In this document: positions 16,536 through 25,502 of the stretch, one piece after another
Numbering within the stretch: the stretch's first letter is position 1
How the letters are laid out: the number at the start of each line of letters is the position of its first letter
From: Saccharibacillus sacchari DSM 19268
GTDB lineage: Bacteria; Bacillota; Bacilli; Paenibacillales; Paenibacillaceae
Direction of reading: 5' to 3'
NCBI RefSeq assembly: GCF_000585395.1
Contig: NZ_KK073875.1
Span: 2,604,017-2,668,016 of the forward strand
DNA length: 64,000 nt
Program-made: the position numbers and the translations under genes
The notes under the pieces: generated by a model
The model's database searches: none
What the model saw: the letters and a program-made list of their open reading frames with translations, nothing else
What the model was told of the DNA's origin: nothing

Positions 16536-18175
16536 GCTTCGGTTGTCCTTTCGTGATGCAAAATGGGAGCGGCCGACCCGGTATGGGTGATCGTGCGTCC
16601 CGACCACTGCGGATCGAGGCGCATCGGGTAGTCTTGCCGATAATGCGCGCCGCGGCTTTCCGTGCGCAATAGAGCTGAAGTGACGACCAGGCGAGCGAGC
16701 TGCCAGAGTCGGGATAGTTCCGCTTGTTCGCGGGTGAGATCGGACAAGCGGATCTCTTCGCTGTGTAGACTGCTCAGCCAACGTTCCAATTGCTCAAGTC
16801 CTTCGGCATGGCGAACGATGGAAGCGTGTCGGCTCATCTGCTGCTGAAGCTCGGCGAGCGTAGTGTGCGGCACGGTCAAGGCAAGATCGCTATTGATCGA
16901 CGTCTCATCATGAACGGTAGAATTGACGAGCGCGGGATCGCCGAAAGCCTTATGCCCGTCGCTCACCGGATAACGGAATAGATCCGGCGAGTGGCCGTCT
17001 CCATCGTTTTGCCGCGCATAATCGAAGATATGCCGTGCCGCCCTTTTACCCAGAACCAGAGCTTCCAGCAGCGAGTTGCTAGCCAGGCGGTTCGCGCCGT
17101 GCAGACCCGTGCAGGCGGCTTCGCCGATCGCGTACAAGCCGGGAACTGAAGTGCAGCCGTGCGCATCCACCTTGATCCCGCCCATCATGAAGTGCATGCC
17201 GGGGACAACCGGAATTTTTTGCGCTTCAAGGTCAATGTCCGCTTTGCGCAAAATGCCCGTGATTGTCGGAAACCGTTCCGTAAAGCCGACGCAGCCGCTA
17301 ATATCCAGATGAACGCGATGCCCGCTCTGCATTTGTTCATGAATCGCCCGGGCGACAATATCGCGCGGAGCCAGATCGCCGAGCGGATGCTTGCCTTCCA
17401 TAATGGCCCGTCCTTGCTCATTCCGCAGCACACCGCCTTCCCCTCGAACCGCTTCGGAAATCAGGCCGTAGGTTGTGCCGTTTTTCACCAACAAGGTCGG
17501 ATGAAACTGCATGAACTCCAGATCGCATAATTCCGCTCCGGCCTCGTAAGCGAGCATCAGTCCGTCTCCCGTAATGCTGGCATCGCCGCTATGGTTGGCA
17601 TACAGACTTCCGCAACCGCCGCTGGCGATAATGACGGAATCCGCGCGGAACGTTGTCAATTCTCCTTCATGCAGAGCCATGACTCCGACGCAGCGGCGTT
17701 GTTCGACGATCAGCTTCAGTGCGTGGGTCTGCTCCAGAATCGAGATATTGCCCGGAATGCGCGCAAGCAGATATTCGGTCAGCAAGCGTCCCGTGGCGTC
17801 TCCGCCCGCGTGAAAGATCCGGTTAAACGAGTGGGCACCTTCCAGGCCGAGCCGAATTTCCTGCCGCGTATCGCGATCGAACGGAAAACCGTCTTGAGCC
17901 AGTTGATGCACATAGGCGCTGCCTTCCGACAATATATCCTGCACGATCGAAAAATCGGTATGGCCGTCTCCGGCCGTCAATGTATCTTCAAAGTGCGAAG
18001 CCACGGAATCTTCCGGCAAATGGACAGCGGCTATGCCGCCTTGAGCCAGCATGGAGTTGCCGCTTCGCACGGAAACTTTGGTCAGCAGTTGAATACGGCA
18101 CCCTTCCGGCAAAGACGCAATCAGCGAGAGGGCTGCCGCTCCGGCTCCGATGACGATGACAGATGGTTTGGACAA
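16517..18175 (-). CDS. nadB: L-aspartate oxidase
   Basis: 552 residues, a flavoprotein of the succinate dehydrogenase family. FAD contacts are visible in VIVIGAGAAALSLIASLPEG, SGNSMLAQGGIAAV and IASGGCGSLYANHSGD, and the catalytic region in FHPTLL and RDIVARAI; the C-terminus has the helical domain with RGAHYRQDYP. It oxidises L-aspartate to iminoaspartate, the substrate of NadA. It is the first gene of nadB-nadC-nadA, transcribed away from nifS-niaR. The palindrome at 18219-18234, 44 bases upstream, is the likely NiaR operator. Confidence 0.96.
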   Translation of the reverse strand: MSKPSVIVIGAGAAALSLIASLPEGCRIQLLTKVSVRSGNSMLAQGGIAAVHLPEDSVASHFEDTLTAGDGHTDFSIVQDILSEGSAYVHQLAQDGFPFDRDTRQEIRLGLEGAHSFNRIFHAGGDATGRLLTEYLLARIPGNISILEQTHALKLIVEQRRCVGVMALHEGELTTFRADSVIIASGGCGSLYANHSGDASITGDGLMLAYEAGAELCDLEFMQFHPTLLVKNGTTYGLISEAVRGEGGVLRNEQGRAIMEGKHPLGDLAPRDIVARAIHEQMQSGHRVHLDISGCVGFTERFPTITGILRKADIDLEAQKIPVVPGMHFMMGGIKVDAHGCTSVPGLYAIGEAACTGLHGANRLASNSLLEALVLGKRAARHIFDYARQNDGDGHSPDLFRYPVSDGHKAFGDPALVNSTVHDETSINSDLALTVPHTTLAELQQQMSRHASIVRHAEGLEQLERWLSSLHSEEIRLSDLTREQAELSRLWQLARLVVTSALLRTESRGAHYRQDYPMRLDPQWSGRTITHTGSAAPILHHERTTEACSVLR

Positions 18176-18218
18176 GATGATCCACTCTCTTCTTCGAAAG
18201 GTTTACAAATTAACATAC

Positions 18219-18234
18219 AGGTGTCTTGACACCT
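18219..18234. promoter_or_regulatory. NiaR (YrxA) operator in the nad divergon
   Basis: AGGTGTC-TT-GACACCT is a perfect 7-2-7 palindrome between divergent nadB and nifS. It includes the -35 TTGACA (18227-18232) of a rightward promoter with TAAACT 18 bases on. The niaR product is encoded two genes to the right, so nicotinate-dependent repression of both arms is the obvious reading. The resemblance to known Bacillus NiaR sites is from memory. Confidence 0.75.
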
Positions 18235-18310
18235 ATATTTACACAAACATAAACTAAACTCAAGTCTATCGACAACATTCGCCGGATTTGTACCGGAAAA
18301 GGAGTTTGGG

Positions 18311-19453
18311 ATGATTTATTTGGATTATGCCGCGTCTTCGCCCCTGTGCGAGGAAGCTTTGCAAACATTAATGACGATGAGCCGGGACGTATACGCCAAC
18401 GCGAGCAGTTTGCATGACGGAGGTGGACAGGCTGCGCATATTCTGGAACGAAGCCGGGAGTTTGTCGCCGGATTGATCGGAGGAGATCCCAAAAGGCTGT
18501 ACTTCACGAGCGGAGGAACCGAGTCGAATATTCTGGCGATCCACGCTTTGGCGAGAGGACTGCCTGCGGAGCGCAGGCATGTACTGGTTTCGGCCATGGA
18601 GCATCATTCGGTCAAGCTTGCCGCAAACGGGCTGGTTGAACTCGGGTATGAAGTCGAATTCGTTTGGCCGGATGCTTGGGGACGGATCACGCCGGAGCAG
18701 ATCGAGCCGCTGCTGCGACCAGATACCGGATTGGTCTCGGTGCAGCACGCCAACTCCGAGACCGGGCTGATCCAGCCTTTGGCCGAGATCGGTGCCTTTT
18801 TGCATGAACGGGGGATCTTGCTGCATGCGGACGCGGTTCAGTCGTTCGGAAAAATCGGCTTTTCCGTCGAGGAGTTGGAAGTGGATGCCGTATCGGTCTC
18901 TTCGCATAAGGTGCAAGGGCCGAAAGGAGTCGGAGCGGTGTATATTCGGCCCGGCGTTTCTTATGTTTCGGTGTATCCCGAAGCGCTGCATGAAGGCGGC
19001 TTCCGACCGGGAACGGTCAATGTGCCGGCAATCGCCGCGTTCGCTTCCGCCGCTGTCCATACATGCGGACTGATCGAACAGCGCACGGAGCAATACGTGT
19101 CGCTGAGGAAATATTTGACGGAACGTTTCCGCGAATACGAGCTGCCCGCTTATCTGGTGACGGATCGTTTGCTCGGCAACGCGCTGAATATTTTGCCCCA
19201 TATCGCCGGCTGCGCCGGGTTGGGCTACGAGGGGCAATATGTTATGCTGGAATGCAACCGGAAAGGCCTCTGCATCTCCACGGGAAGTGCCTGTTCTTCG
19301 GGTCATCAAGCCATTCCCGATACGTTGTCCGCACTCGGATTGTCAGGGGGAGAAGGACATTCGTTTTTCCGTATTTCTTTCGGCCCCGATACGACGACGC
19401 AGCATTTGGATCGACTGGTGCAGGCTCTGCATGAGCTTGCGCAAACCAAATAG
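18311..19453 (+). CDS. nifS: Cysteine desulfurase (NifS/IscS family) linked to NAD synthesis
   Basis: 380 residues, a class V PLP enzyme: N-terminal YLDYAASSP, the Schiff-base Lys in SVSSHKVQGPKGVGAVYI (about 206), and the active Cys in CISTGSACSSGHQ (about 325). It removes sulfur from cysteine. Its place divergent to nadBCA and next to niaR matches Bacillus subtilis, where the NifS homologue is dedicated to assembling the NadA iron-sulfur cluster. A strong AAAGGAG precedes the ATG by 7 bases. Confidence 0.94.
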   Translation: MIYLDYAASSPLCEEALQTLMTMSRDVYANASSLHDGGGQAAHILERSREFVAGLIGGDPKRLYFTSGGTESNILAIHALARGLPAERRHVLVSAMEHHSVKLAANGLVELGYEVEFVWPDAWGRITPEQIEPLLRPDTGLVSVQHANSETGLIQPLAEIGAFLHERGILLHADAVQSFGKIGFSVEELEVDAVSVSSHKVQGPKGVGAVYIRPGVSYVSVYPEALHEGGFRPGTVNVPAIAAFASAAVHTCGLIEQRTEQYVSLRKYLTERFREYELPAYLVTDRLLGNALNILPHIAGCAGLGYEGQYVMLECNRKGLCISTGSACSSGHQAIPDTLSALGLSGGEGHSFFRISFGPDTTTQHLDRLVQALHELAQTK

Positions 19454-19474
19454 AGAAGGGAGTCTCTCATCCCT

Positions 19475-20005
19475 ATGGAAGAAATCAAGTTGACGGGCGA
19501 CCAGCGGCGCGAGAAGCTGCTGTCTTGGCTCCAAGAATCGTCGCCCTTAACCGGAAGCGAGTTGGCGCGCCGGGCGTCCGTATCCCGGCAGGTCATCGTG
19601 CAGGACATGACGCTGCTCAAAGCCAAAAACCATGCCATTCTGGCGACCAGCCAGGGCTATATTTATCTGACGGAAAACAAAGAGCCTCGCTCTGAGCGCA
19701 TTATCGCCTGCAAGCATGATCCTTCCCGCACGGAAGAGGAGCTGCTGCTCTTGGTGGATTACGGGGTCAGCGTCGACGACGTCATTATCGAGCATCCGGT
19801 ATACGGGCAATTGACGGCGTTGATTCGCGTAAGCACGCGCAGCGAAGTGTACGAGTTTATCGAACGGATCACGGCGACCGGGGCGTCGTATTTGTCGGAA
19901 CTGACGGACGGCATTCATCTGCATACGATCTCCGCGCCGGACGAAGAACGAATCGAGAAAGCCTGCGCCGCGCTGCAAAAAGCCGGTTTTTTGGTCGAAG
20001 ACTGA
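19475..20005 (+). CDS. niaR: Transcriptional repressor of NAD biosynthesis NiaR (YrxA)
   Basis: 176 residues: an HTH_11 winged helix (about 8-65, with SELARRASVSRQVIVQDMTLLKA) and a 3H domain (about 75-172) with its metal-binding histidines in IIEHPVYGQ and DGIHLHTI. The family binds nicotinic acid as co-repressor. It is 21 bases downstream of nifS in one operon and would bind the palindrome at 18219-18234, controlling both its own operon and nadBCA. The stop codon lies inside the terminator hairpin. Confidence 0.94.
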   Translation: MEEIKLTGDQRREKLLSWLQESSPLTGSELARRASVSRQVIVQDMTLLKAKNHAILATSQGYIYLTENKEPRSERIIACKHDPSRTEEELLLLVDYGVSVDDVIIEHPVYGQLTALIRVSTRSEVYEFIERITATGASYLSELTDGIHLHTISAPDEERIEKACAALQKAGFLVED

Positions 20006-20018
20006 AAACCGGTTTTTT
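19983..20018 (+). terminator. Terminator of nifS-niaR
   Basis: CCGGTTTT (19983-19990) pairs with AAAACCGG (20005-20012), followed by six T. The left arm is inside the last codons of niaR. Confidence 0.85.
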
Positions 20019-20075
20019 CTTGCGCTTATCGCGGGTACGGGAAACGAAAATACGACGGAAAACAACGGAGGCGTT

Positions 20076-21101
20076 ATGGGAAAAATCAAACTGGCCGTGA
20101 TCGGCCTCGGCAATATGGGACGCAATATGATTCATCGGCTTGTGCCGCGGTATGCAGGGCAGGTGGAACTGGTCGCGCTGTGCGACAGCAGCGAAGAGAG
20201 TTTGCGGCGCGAAAGCGAAGCTGTGAACGGTGCGCCGAAGTTGTACACGGACTATCGGACGCTGCTGGCGGAGACCGATGCCGATCTGGTGTATATCGCG
20301 GTTCCGCCGTCCATGCACTACGAAGCGGTAAAGCTGGCTTTCGAACGGGGGATTCACGTCTTTTGCGAAAAACCGCTGGCCAACAGCCTTGAAGAAGCGA
20401 AAGAGATGGTGCAGTTGGCGGAACAGTCCGATCGGCTGAATGTCGTTCACTTCTCGTTCCCGCTGGAACCGGCCGTATTGAAGTTCCGGGAGCTGATCGA
20501 GCAGGGCGTTGCCGGAGAAATCGAGCGTGCCGACCTGTATCTGGAGTTCCCGAGCTGGCCGAGAGCCTGGCAGCAAAACGACTGGATCGGCACGCGCCGC
20601 GAAGGCGGTTATCTGCTGGAGGTCGGCATCCATTGGATCAACATGATTCAGCAAACTTTCGGCCCGATCGTCGCGGTACGCAGCGAGGTGGAGTTCCCGG
20701 CCGACGAGAACTTGTGCGAGACGGTCACGACGGCGGTACTGCGTTTGGAAAGCGGCTTGGAGATCCATCTGTCCGGTACGGATCGCCGCGAAAGCGAGGA
20801 AGGCGAGGAACGGGTATCGCTGGTTGTGCGGGGATCGGGCGGAACGGTCGCGCTGGAGAATTGGGGCAGTCTGTTCGTCGGTGCTGCTGGTGAAGAACCC
20901 AAGAAGGTGATGGAGGACGAAGACCACGACGGCGAAGGCCAATACCTGCCGATTTTCGGGCAGATTCTGCGGATTTTGAACGGGGAAAAAGGTACCGTGT
21001 ACGATTTCCGCGATGGATATCAGGCGCAGCTGGTGCTGGAAGCGCTGCGGAATCCGACAGGAAACGGCAAGTTCGTCGAGTTGCCATCGGCATTGATCTA
21101 A
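20076..21101 (+). CDS. Gfo/Idh/MocA-family NAD(P)-dependent oxidoreductase
   Basis: 341 residues. The N-terminal Rossmann fold has KLAVIGLGNMGRNMIHRL; VYIAVPPSMHYEAVKLAFERG and the catalytic lysine in FCEKPLANSLEEA are typical of the family, and EVGIHWINMI supplies the conserved His. Members oxidise or reduce sugars, inositols and related alcohols with NAD(P). Genomic context gives no substrate, and it appears to be a single-gene unit. The ATG follows CGGAGG at 7 bases. Confidence 0.88.
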   Translation: MGKIKLAVIGLGNMGRNMIHRLVPRYAGQVELVALCDSSEESLRRESEAVNGAPKLYTDYRTLLAETDADLVYIAVPPSMHYEAVKLAFERGIHVFCEKPLANSLEEAKEMVQLAEQSDRLNVVHFSFPLEPAVLKFRELIEQGVAGEIERADLYLEFPSWPRAWQQNDWIGTRREGGYLLEVGIHWINMIQQTFGPIVAVRSEVEFPADENLCETVTTAVLRLESGLEIHLSGTDRRESEEGEERVSLVVRGSGGTVALENWGSLFVGAAGEEPKKVMEDEDHDGEGQYLPIFGQILRILNGEKGTVYDFRDGYQAQLVLEALRNPTGNGKFVELPSALI

Positions 21102-21461
21102 ATTTCTTATTTTATGAATTTCTCCCGCAGCGCCCAAACTGCTGAAAGGAATACGAACTTAACAGAGTATTTCGTTTTGCTTGTTGTATGCGCTCTGGGA
21201 ATCCGTTAATCTGGAGTCAACTTTAGCTGGAGGTGCTCTCCGTGACCTATTCGATGCGCTTGAGATAATCGAACATCCCGCACCGGCGGACCGTTAGCCT
21301 TTTTTTAAAAGGAAAAACGTACGCCTTTTTGTGTCGGGATCGTTTCGCGTTGTCTGGAGCCTTATGGAATAGGTCTGTTTGTGCGGTCTGAATCGGCGAA
21401 CGGACTCACTAACTACGGAGCTTCGAATGATTATTCGGAAGCCGACAGGAGAGCAACTTTT
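21102..21461 (+). other. Intergenic stretch with a possible gene remnant
   Basis: 360 bases without a convincing gene. One short open frame (about 21163-21297) ends with the protein-like string LRDLFDALEIIEHPAPADR but lacks a supported start or homologue known to me. No good terminator for the upstream oxidoreductase gene is seen. The MFS gene start has its own AGGAG. Confidence 0.3.
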
Positions 21462-22718
21462 ATGAAAACCACACAAACCCAATGGAAAAAAACGTTCGCG
21501 ACTATTTTTACCGGACAGTTATTTTCGATTTTGACTTCGGCGATGGTGCAGTTTGCGGTGATTTGGCATTTGACCGCGACGACCGGATCAGCGACGGTGC
21601 TGCTCCTTGCAGGGCTGGCGGCGTTCTTGCCTCAGGCGATTTTGGGGCCGTTCGTCGGCGTCTGGATCGACCGCTGGAACCGCAAGATCACAATGATTAT
21701 TGCGGATAGCGCGATTGCGTTGTTCAGCTTGCTGCTCGGGATTTATTTCTATCTGGGTGACCCTGCCCTGCCGGTCGTGTTCGCGATTTTGGCGATTCGC
21801 TCCGCCGCATCGGCGTTCCATGCTCCCGCATTCCAGGCGGCGATGCCGTTGATTGCGCCGGAAGATCAACTTACGCGCGTGGCGGGTTGGCAGCAGTTGG
21901 TGTTCTCGGCATCGAGCATCGCCGGGCCGGCGCTTGGGATTGCCGTGTATTCGTCTTCTTCACTGGCGGCAGTGCTGCTGCTGGATGTGGCCGGGGCTTT
22001 GTTCGCGAATCTGATGCTGGCGCTCGTGAACATTCCCAAGCAGCAAAGGGATGCTTTCGAAGCGGAGTCGCCGTCGTTCATGCGAGAGTTCAAAAGCGGT
22101 TGGTTAGCCTTCGTCACGGTGAAACCGCTCGTCCGATTGAGCTTTGTCACGATTGCGTTCAGCATCGTATTTATGCCGTTAGCTACCTTGTTCCCGCTCA
22201 TGACGCTTCAACATTTCGGACTTGGCGGCTATGCGGCCAGTATCGTGGAAGCAGGATTCGGCATCGGCATGATTGCGGGAGGGGCTTCGTTGGCAGTCTT
22301 CGCCGGGAAGCTGAAAGACACTACCTTCCTAAGCCTTAGCTTGATTCTGATCGGCTTAACCTGCGGATTTAGCGGCGTGCTGCCGATTACGGCTTTTACG
22401 ATCTTCGTCGTTTTATCCTTTTTCATGGGTGCGGCGGCTCCGCTCTACAACGGCCCTTACATGGCGATGATCCAGAAGGCGTATCGTCCGGAACAGCTGG
22501 GTCGCGTCATCTCGTTCATCACCAGTTTGACCATGCTCGCCTCCCCGATCGGGTTGGCCTTCGCGGGTCCCGTGGTCGAAGCTTACGGCGTGCAGGTCTG
22601 GTTCCTCGGATCGGGTGTAGTGGTGACATTGCTCGGTTTGCTGGTTCTGGCGGGCAGTAGCCGGTTTAGCATTACGGAAATCGCGGGAGCAGAGGCTGAG
22701 CCGGAAGCGACCGAATAG
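21462..22718 (+). CDS. MFS transporter, macrolide-efflux-like
   Basis: 418 residues from the ATG at 21462 (AGGAG 10 bases upstream); an in-frame ATG at 21381 has no such site. About 12 membrane helices are evident. The motif between helices 2 and 3, GPFVGVWIDRWNRK, followed by DSAIALFSLLLG, is typical of the MefA/YfiS subgroup of drug exporters. It would export a small hydrophobic compound with proton antiport. No regulator gene is adjacent. The substrate is unknown. Confidence 0.85.
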   Translation: MKTTQTQWKKTFATIFTGQLFSILTSAMVQFAVIWHLTATTGSATVLLLAGLAAFLPQAILGPFVGVWIDRWNRKITMIIADSAIALFSLLLGIYFYLGDPALPVVFAILAIRSAASAFHAPAFQAAMPLIAPEDQLTRVAGWQQLVFSASSIAGPALGIAVYSSSSLAAVLLLDVAGALFANLMLALVNIPKQQRDAFEAESPSFMREFKSGWLAFVTVKPLVRLSFVTIAFSIVFMPLATLFPLMTLQHFGLGGYAASIVEAGFGIGMIAGGASLAVFAGKLKDTTFLSLSLILIGLTCGFSGVLPITAFTIFVVLSFFMGAAAPLYNGPYMAMIQKAYRPEQLGRVISFITSLTMLASPIGLAFAGPVVEAYGVQVWFLGSGVVVTLLGLLVLAGSSRFSITEIAGAEAEPEATE

Positions 22719-22758
22719 TTTTTGGTGCAACGTTGAATCATGAAGGTAGGTTGTTTGA

Positions 22759-23379
22759 ATGATTTTTAAAAGGAATATCTTCGTTATAACCATAATTGTT
22801 GTATTGATCGCCGCAGGAGTTCTAGGATTCAAGGCTTGGAGCAATGCCGGCAACAGGCTTCCTATTCAACACATTCAGGGAAGCTTTGTCGTCGATGTGG
22901 ATAACAAAAATGAAGTCGTCGGGCTTGTGGATTACGTATTTGTCGCTAAAGTTATCCACAATAAAGGCACAATCCACAAAGATATCGTGACGATGGAGGA
23001 CGAAGACGGCAAACCGACAGAGGTAGGCTCGCCTTACACAACGTACACGATTGAAGTTGTGGATAATATCAAAGGGAAGCTGAAGAAAAATATCCCCTTT
23101 GACATTCTGAAGCAAGGCGGAATCACACTGAACGGTCAAGCCATCCAAATGTTTGAACAGGATGTTTTGCCGGAAGTCGGCGAGTATTACGTGTTCTTGG
23201 GCTATGCGCAGTCAGATGGTTCGCTGCTTATTTCAGGGCCGAATTCCAATGTGCGGATTAAGGGGGCGGATGAACAGGAGATTGTCTCTTCGGACGTCTA
23301 TCGGACTTATCAGGAAGCTGTCGAGAATCAGATCGTAACGGTAAAAAGGGAGCGGTTTACTTCGGATTTCGAAGAGTAG
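22759..23379 (+). CDS. Conserved membrane-anchored extracytoplasmic protein of unknown function
   Basis: 206 residues. One N-terminal hydrophobic segment (about 7-27) looks like an uncleaved anchor or signal. The remainder is soluble with beta-rich patterns such as VVGLVDYVFVAKV, YTIEVVDNIKG and YYVFLGYAQSDG, reminiscent of Gram-positive surface proteins annotated as hypothetical. It lacks a lipobox or sortase motif. The gene lies 40 bases after the MFS gene, with no terminator in between, and is followed by one at 23422. Confidence 0.65.
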   Translation: MIFKRNIFVITIIVVLIAAGVLGFKAWSNAGNRLPIQHIQGSFVVDVDNKNEVVGLVDYVFVAKVIHNKGTIHKDIVTMEDEDGKPTEVGSPYTTYTIEVVDNIKGKLKKNIPFDILKQGGITLNGQAIQMFEQDVLPEVGEYYVFLGYAQSDGSLLISGPNSNVRIKGADEQEIVSSDVYRTYQEAVENQIVTVKRERFTSDFEE

Positions 23380-23421
23380 GCGAGTGAAAAGGCGTTAAGA
23401 GGCTTGATCCGCAATTCTAAA

Positions 23422-23458
23422 AGCCGGCCGTTCTCCGAGGAGGACGCCGGCTCTTTTT
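23422..23458 (+). terminator. Terminator after the surface-protein gene
   Basis: AGCCGGC (23422-23428) pairs with GCCGGCT (23446-23452) followed by CTTTTT. Confidence 0.8.
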
Positions 23459-23484
23459 ACATTCAGATTCGAGGAGAGACGGAA

Positions 23485-23982
23485 ATGAACGTGCGTATTG
23501 CGGAGACGCAGGCTTCAAAAGCGGTAGGCGTATCGACGAAAATCGTGGATCCGTATCGGGAGATTGCGGTGTTTGCGGAGCAAATCTGGAACGATGGCAG
23601 ACATGATCGGGTCAATGAGACCGTCGGCAGACCAATTCGGACGATGCTCAGCGGTTATCACTACGATTTTCGGGAAGATGGGACACGGCAGTACATGATG
23701 GGGACGGAACTAGAAGAAGAGGTAGAGGTGCCAAGCGACCTGACGGTGATCGATATTCCCGGTGGTAGCTATGCGGTGTTCGAGATGAGTGCCACGCAGC
23801 CGGACGATCAGGAGATCGACACGCAAATTCAGGATCTGTGGCGGCGCATCTATTCGGAGTGGTTCCCTTCATCCCGATTCGAACAGGCAGAAGGTCCGTG
23901 CATCGAGACGTATGCGTGGACAGATGAAGCGAGTGGCGATTATAAGAGCGAGATATGGATTCCTGTTCGGATTAAGGCTTGA
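23485..23982 (+). CDS. GyrI-like / AraC-type effector-binding domain protein
   Basis: 165 residues from the ATG at 23485 with GAGGAG 9 bases upstream. The pattern MNVRIAETQASKAVGVSTK at the N-terminus, GGSYAVFEM in the centre and an acidic C-terminal strand ending EIWIPVR are typical of stand-alone GyrI-like domains (Rob/BmrR ligand-binding fold). Such proteins bind hydrophobic small molecules or inhibit gyrase; no DNA-binding domain is attached here. The role is not determined by context. A terminator follows at 24017. Confidence 0.8.
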   Translation: MNVRIAETQASKAVGVSTKIVDPYREIAVFAEQIWNDGRHDRVNETVGRPIRTMLSGYHYDFREDGTRQYMMGTELEEEVEVPSDLTVIDIPGGSYAVFEMSATQPDDQEIDTQIQDLWRRIYSEWFPSSRFEQAEGPCIETYAWTDEASGDYKSEIWIPVRIKA

Positions 23983-24016
23983 TCGTCTAGAAGAAGTAAC
24001 TGTCAGACGTAATAAG

Positions 24017-24052
24017 AACCGACTGCGCCGAAACTGGCGAGTCGGTTTTTTT
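24017..24052 (+). terminator. Terminator after the GyrI-like gene
   Basis: AACCGACT (24017-24024) pairs with AGTCGGTT (24040-24047), followed by T residues. Confidence 0.85.
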
Positions 24053-24073
24053 AGGGTGAACATGTCCGTCGAC

Positions 24074-24103
24074 TTGCATCCCGAGAAACTTCACCGTTAT
24101 AGT
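24074..24103 (+). promoter_or_regulatory. Promoter of the GH43 gene
   Basis: TTGCAT (24074-24079) and TATAGT (24098-24103) separated by 18 bases. Confidence 0.6.
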
Positions 24104-24113
24104 GGAGATAAGT

Positions 24114-24127
24114 TGTAAGCGCAAACA
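24114..24127 (+). promoter_or_regulatory. cre site (CcpA) of the GH43 gene
   Basis: TGTAAGCGCAAACA fits the CcpA consensus TGNAANCGNNNNCA. It overlaps the predicted transcription start just below the -10 box, a position from which CcpA-HPr(Ser-P) would repress transcription during growth on preferred sugars. Confidence 0.65.
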
Positions 24128-24149
24128 AAAATCCGAAGGAGCTGATCCC

Positions 24150-25160
24150 ATGTCTGTCCAGCCCGCCTATAATGCCGCTTCCGATGTGCAGAATCCGCAG
24201 GGAGGCCATCGCCTTGCCGATATGCCGGTGCATGACCCTTTTATTCTCGCTGATTCGAACAGTGACACTTACTATCTGTACAGCGGAGCGGCTCCCCGAT
24301 TGAACGGGGTCGACCGGCACGGCGTGCTTGTGTATAAAAGCAAAGACTTGGAAGAGTGGGAAGGGCCTTATGTCGTATTCGCCGTGCCGGACGACTCTTG
24401 GGCGGACCCGCAGCATGGAGCATGGGCGCCCGAGGTGCATGAGCATAACGGCCGATATTATTTGTTCGTGACGCTGCATAACGAAGGCCGTCCGCTCGAA
24501 GGCGATCCGGTGCAAGGTTATGCGAAGCATTGGCGGGGGACGGCTACGGCTGTGAGCGATTCGCCGGAAGGTCCTTTCGAGCTGTTGAACTTGGAAAGTC
24601 CGGTGGTGACTTCGGAGCAGATGACGCTGGACGGGACGCTGTATCTCGACGAGGAAGGCCAACCGTGGATGGTGTATTGCCACGAATGGGTGCAGACGTT
24701 GGACGGTACGATCGAGGCCGTTCGGTTGAGCGACGATCTCTCTTCCGCGGCAGGCGAGCCGATTCTGCTGCTGAGCGGTTCGGCAGCGCCTTGGATCAGA
24801 ACGGCGGCGACAAGCGAATCGGAGCATGGGGGATTGTCCTCCGATGCCGAACCGCTCGTTTACGTCACGGACGGCTGCCAGTTGTACCGCACATCCGACG
24901 GCAGCCTGAACATGCTCTGGTCGAGCTATGAAGACGGCAGCTATGTGCAGACGATTGCCCGTTCGATGAGCGGCAAGCTGGAAGGGCCGTGGGAGCAGCT
25001 TGATCCGCTCGTCAAAGAAGACAGCGGGCACGGGATGTTTTTCCGTACTTTTGACGGCGAATGGAGGTTGGTCCTGCATCGTCCGTTCCAAATGCCGGAG
25101 TCGCGCGGTTACGTGTATCCGATCCGGGATCTGGGCGACCGATTCGGATTGGCCGAGTAA
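24150..25160 (+). CDS. Glycoside hydrolase family 43 (arabinofuranosidase/xylosidase-like)
   Basis: 336 residues from the ATG at 24150 after GAAGGAG. No signal peptide, so the enzyme acts inside the cell. The five-bladed propeller catalytic residues of GH43 can be placed: base Asp in VHDPFIL (about 31), the pKa-modulating Asp in TLDGTLYL (about 160) and the acid Glu in WAPEVHEHNG or the later QPWMVYCHEW region. The likely substrates are arabino- or xylo-oligosaccharides taken up by the cell. The cre site upstream fits carbon-catabolite control. The exact GH43 subfamily cannot be set by eye. Confidence 0.87.
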   Translation: MSVQPAYNAASDVQNPQGGHRLADMPVHDPFILADSNSDTYYLYSGAAPRLNGVDRHGVLVYKSKDLEEWEGPYVVFAVPDDSWADPQHGAWAPEVHEHNGRYYLFVTLHNEGRPLEGDPVQGYAKHWRGTATAVSDSPEGPFELLNLESPVVTSEQMTLDGTLYLDEEGQPWMVYCHEWVQTLDGTIEAVRLSDDLSSAAGEPILLLSGSAAPWIRTAATSESEHGGLSSDAEPLVYVTDGCQLYRTSDGSLNMLWSSYEDGSYVQTIARSMSGKLEGPWEQLDPLVKEDSGHGMFFRTFDGEWRLVLHRPFQMPESRGYVYPIRDLGDRFGLAE

Positions 25161-25197
25161 CGAAATAGGTTAACCGTTCAGCGAAAAGATGCAGCCC

Positions 25198-25250
25198 AAA
25201 AAACCGGGCAAGAGTCGGCGAAAGACTCGCCGTTCCTGTCCGGTTTTCGT
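25198..25250 (+). terminator. Terminator after the GH43 gene
   Basis: AAACCGG (25201-25207) with CCGGTTT (25240-25246), enclosing an inner GAGTC/GACTC stem, then TTTTCG. Confidence 0.7.
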
Positions 25251-25283
25251 ATGGGCTTGCTATGGGCGGAATGCGGATGTTGG

Positions 25284-25502
25284 TTACTTTTTGCCTTTGC
25301 CGGGTTTATTGAGATTAGCGCTGCCTTCAGGACGTCGTTCTACCCGCAGCCACAGAATACCGCTGACTAGCGCGTAGGTCGCCACGGCCAAACTGAAGAT
25401 GCCAGCGATTAGATTATCTTTTAGCATTAGAATGCCCACCACAATCATGAGAATAGCCAGTACAAAGCGGATGATGGAACGGTTGTGTTTCTTGAGCATC
25501 AT
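25284..25502 (-). CDS. Small two-helix membrane protein
   Basis: 72 residues from the ATG at 25502, chosen because GAAGGAG lies 10 bases upstream; a longer frame starts at 25568. Two hydrophobic segments (about residues 9-27 and 29-50: IIRFVLAILMIVVGILML and LIAGIFSLAVATYALVSGIL) are followed by a basic Pro/Gly/Lys tail. It resembles the many short hypothetical membrane proteins of Bacillales. No function can be given. Confidence 0.6.
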   Translation of the reverse strand: MMLKKHNRSIIRFVLAILMIVVGILMLKDNLIAGIFSLAVATYALVSGILWLRVERRPEGSANLNKPGKGKK

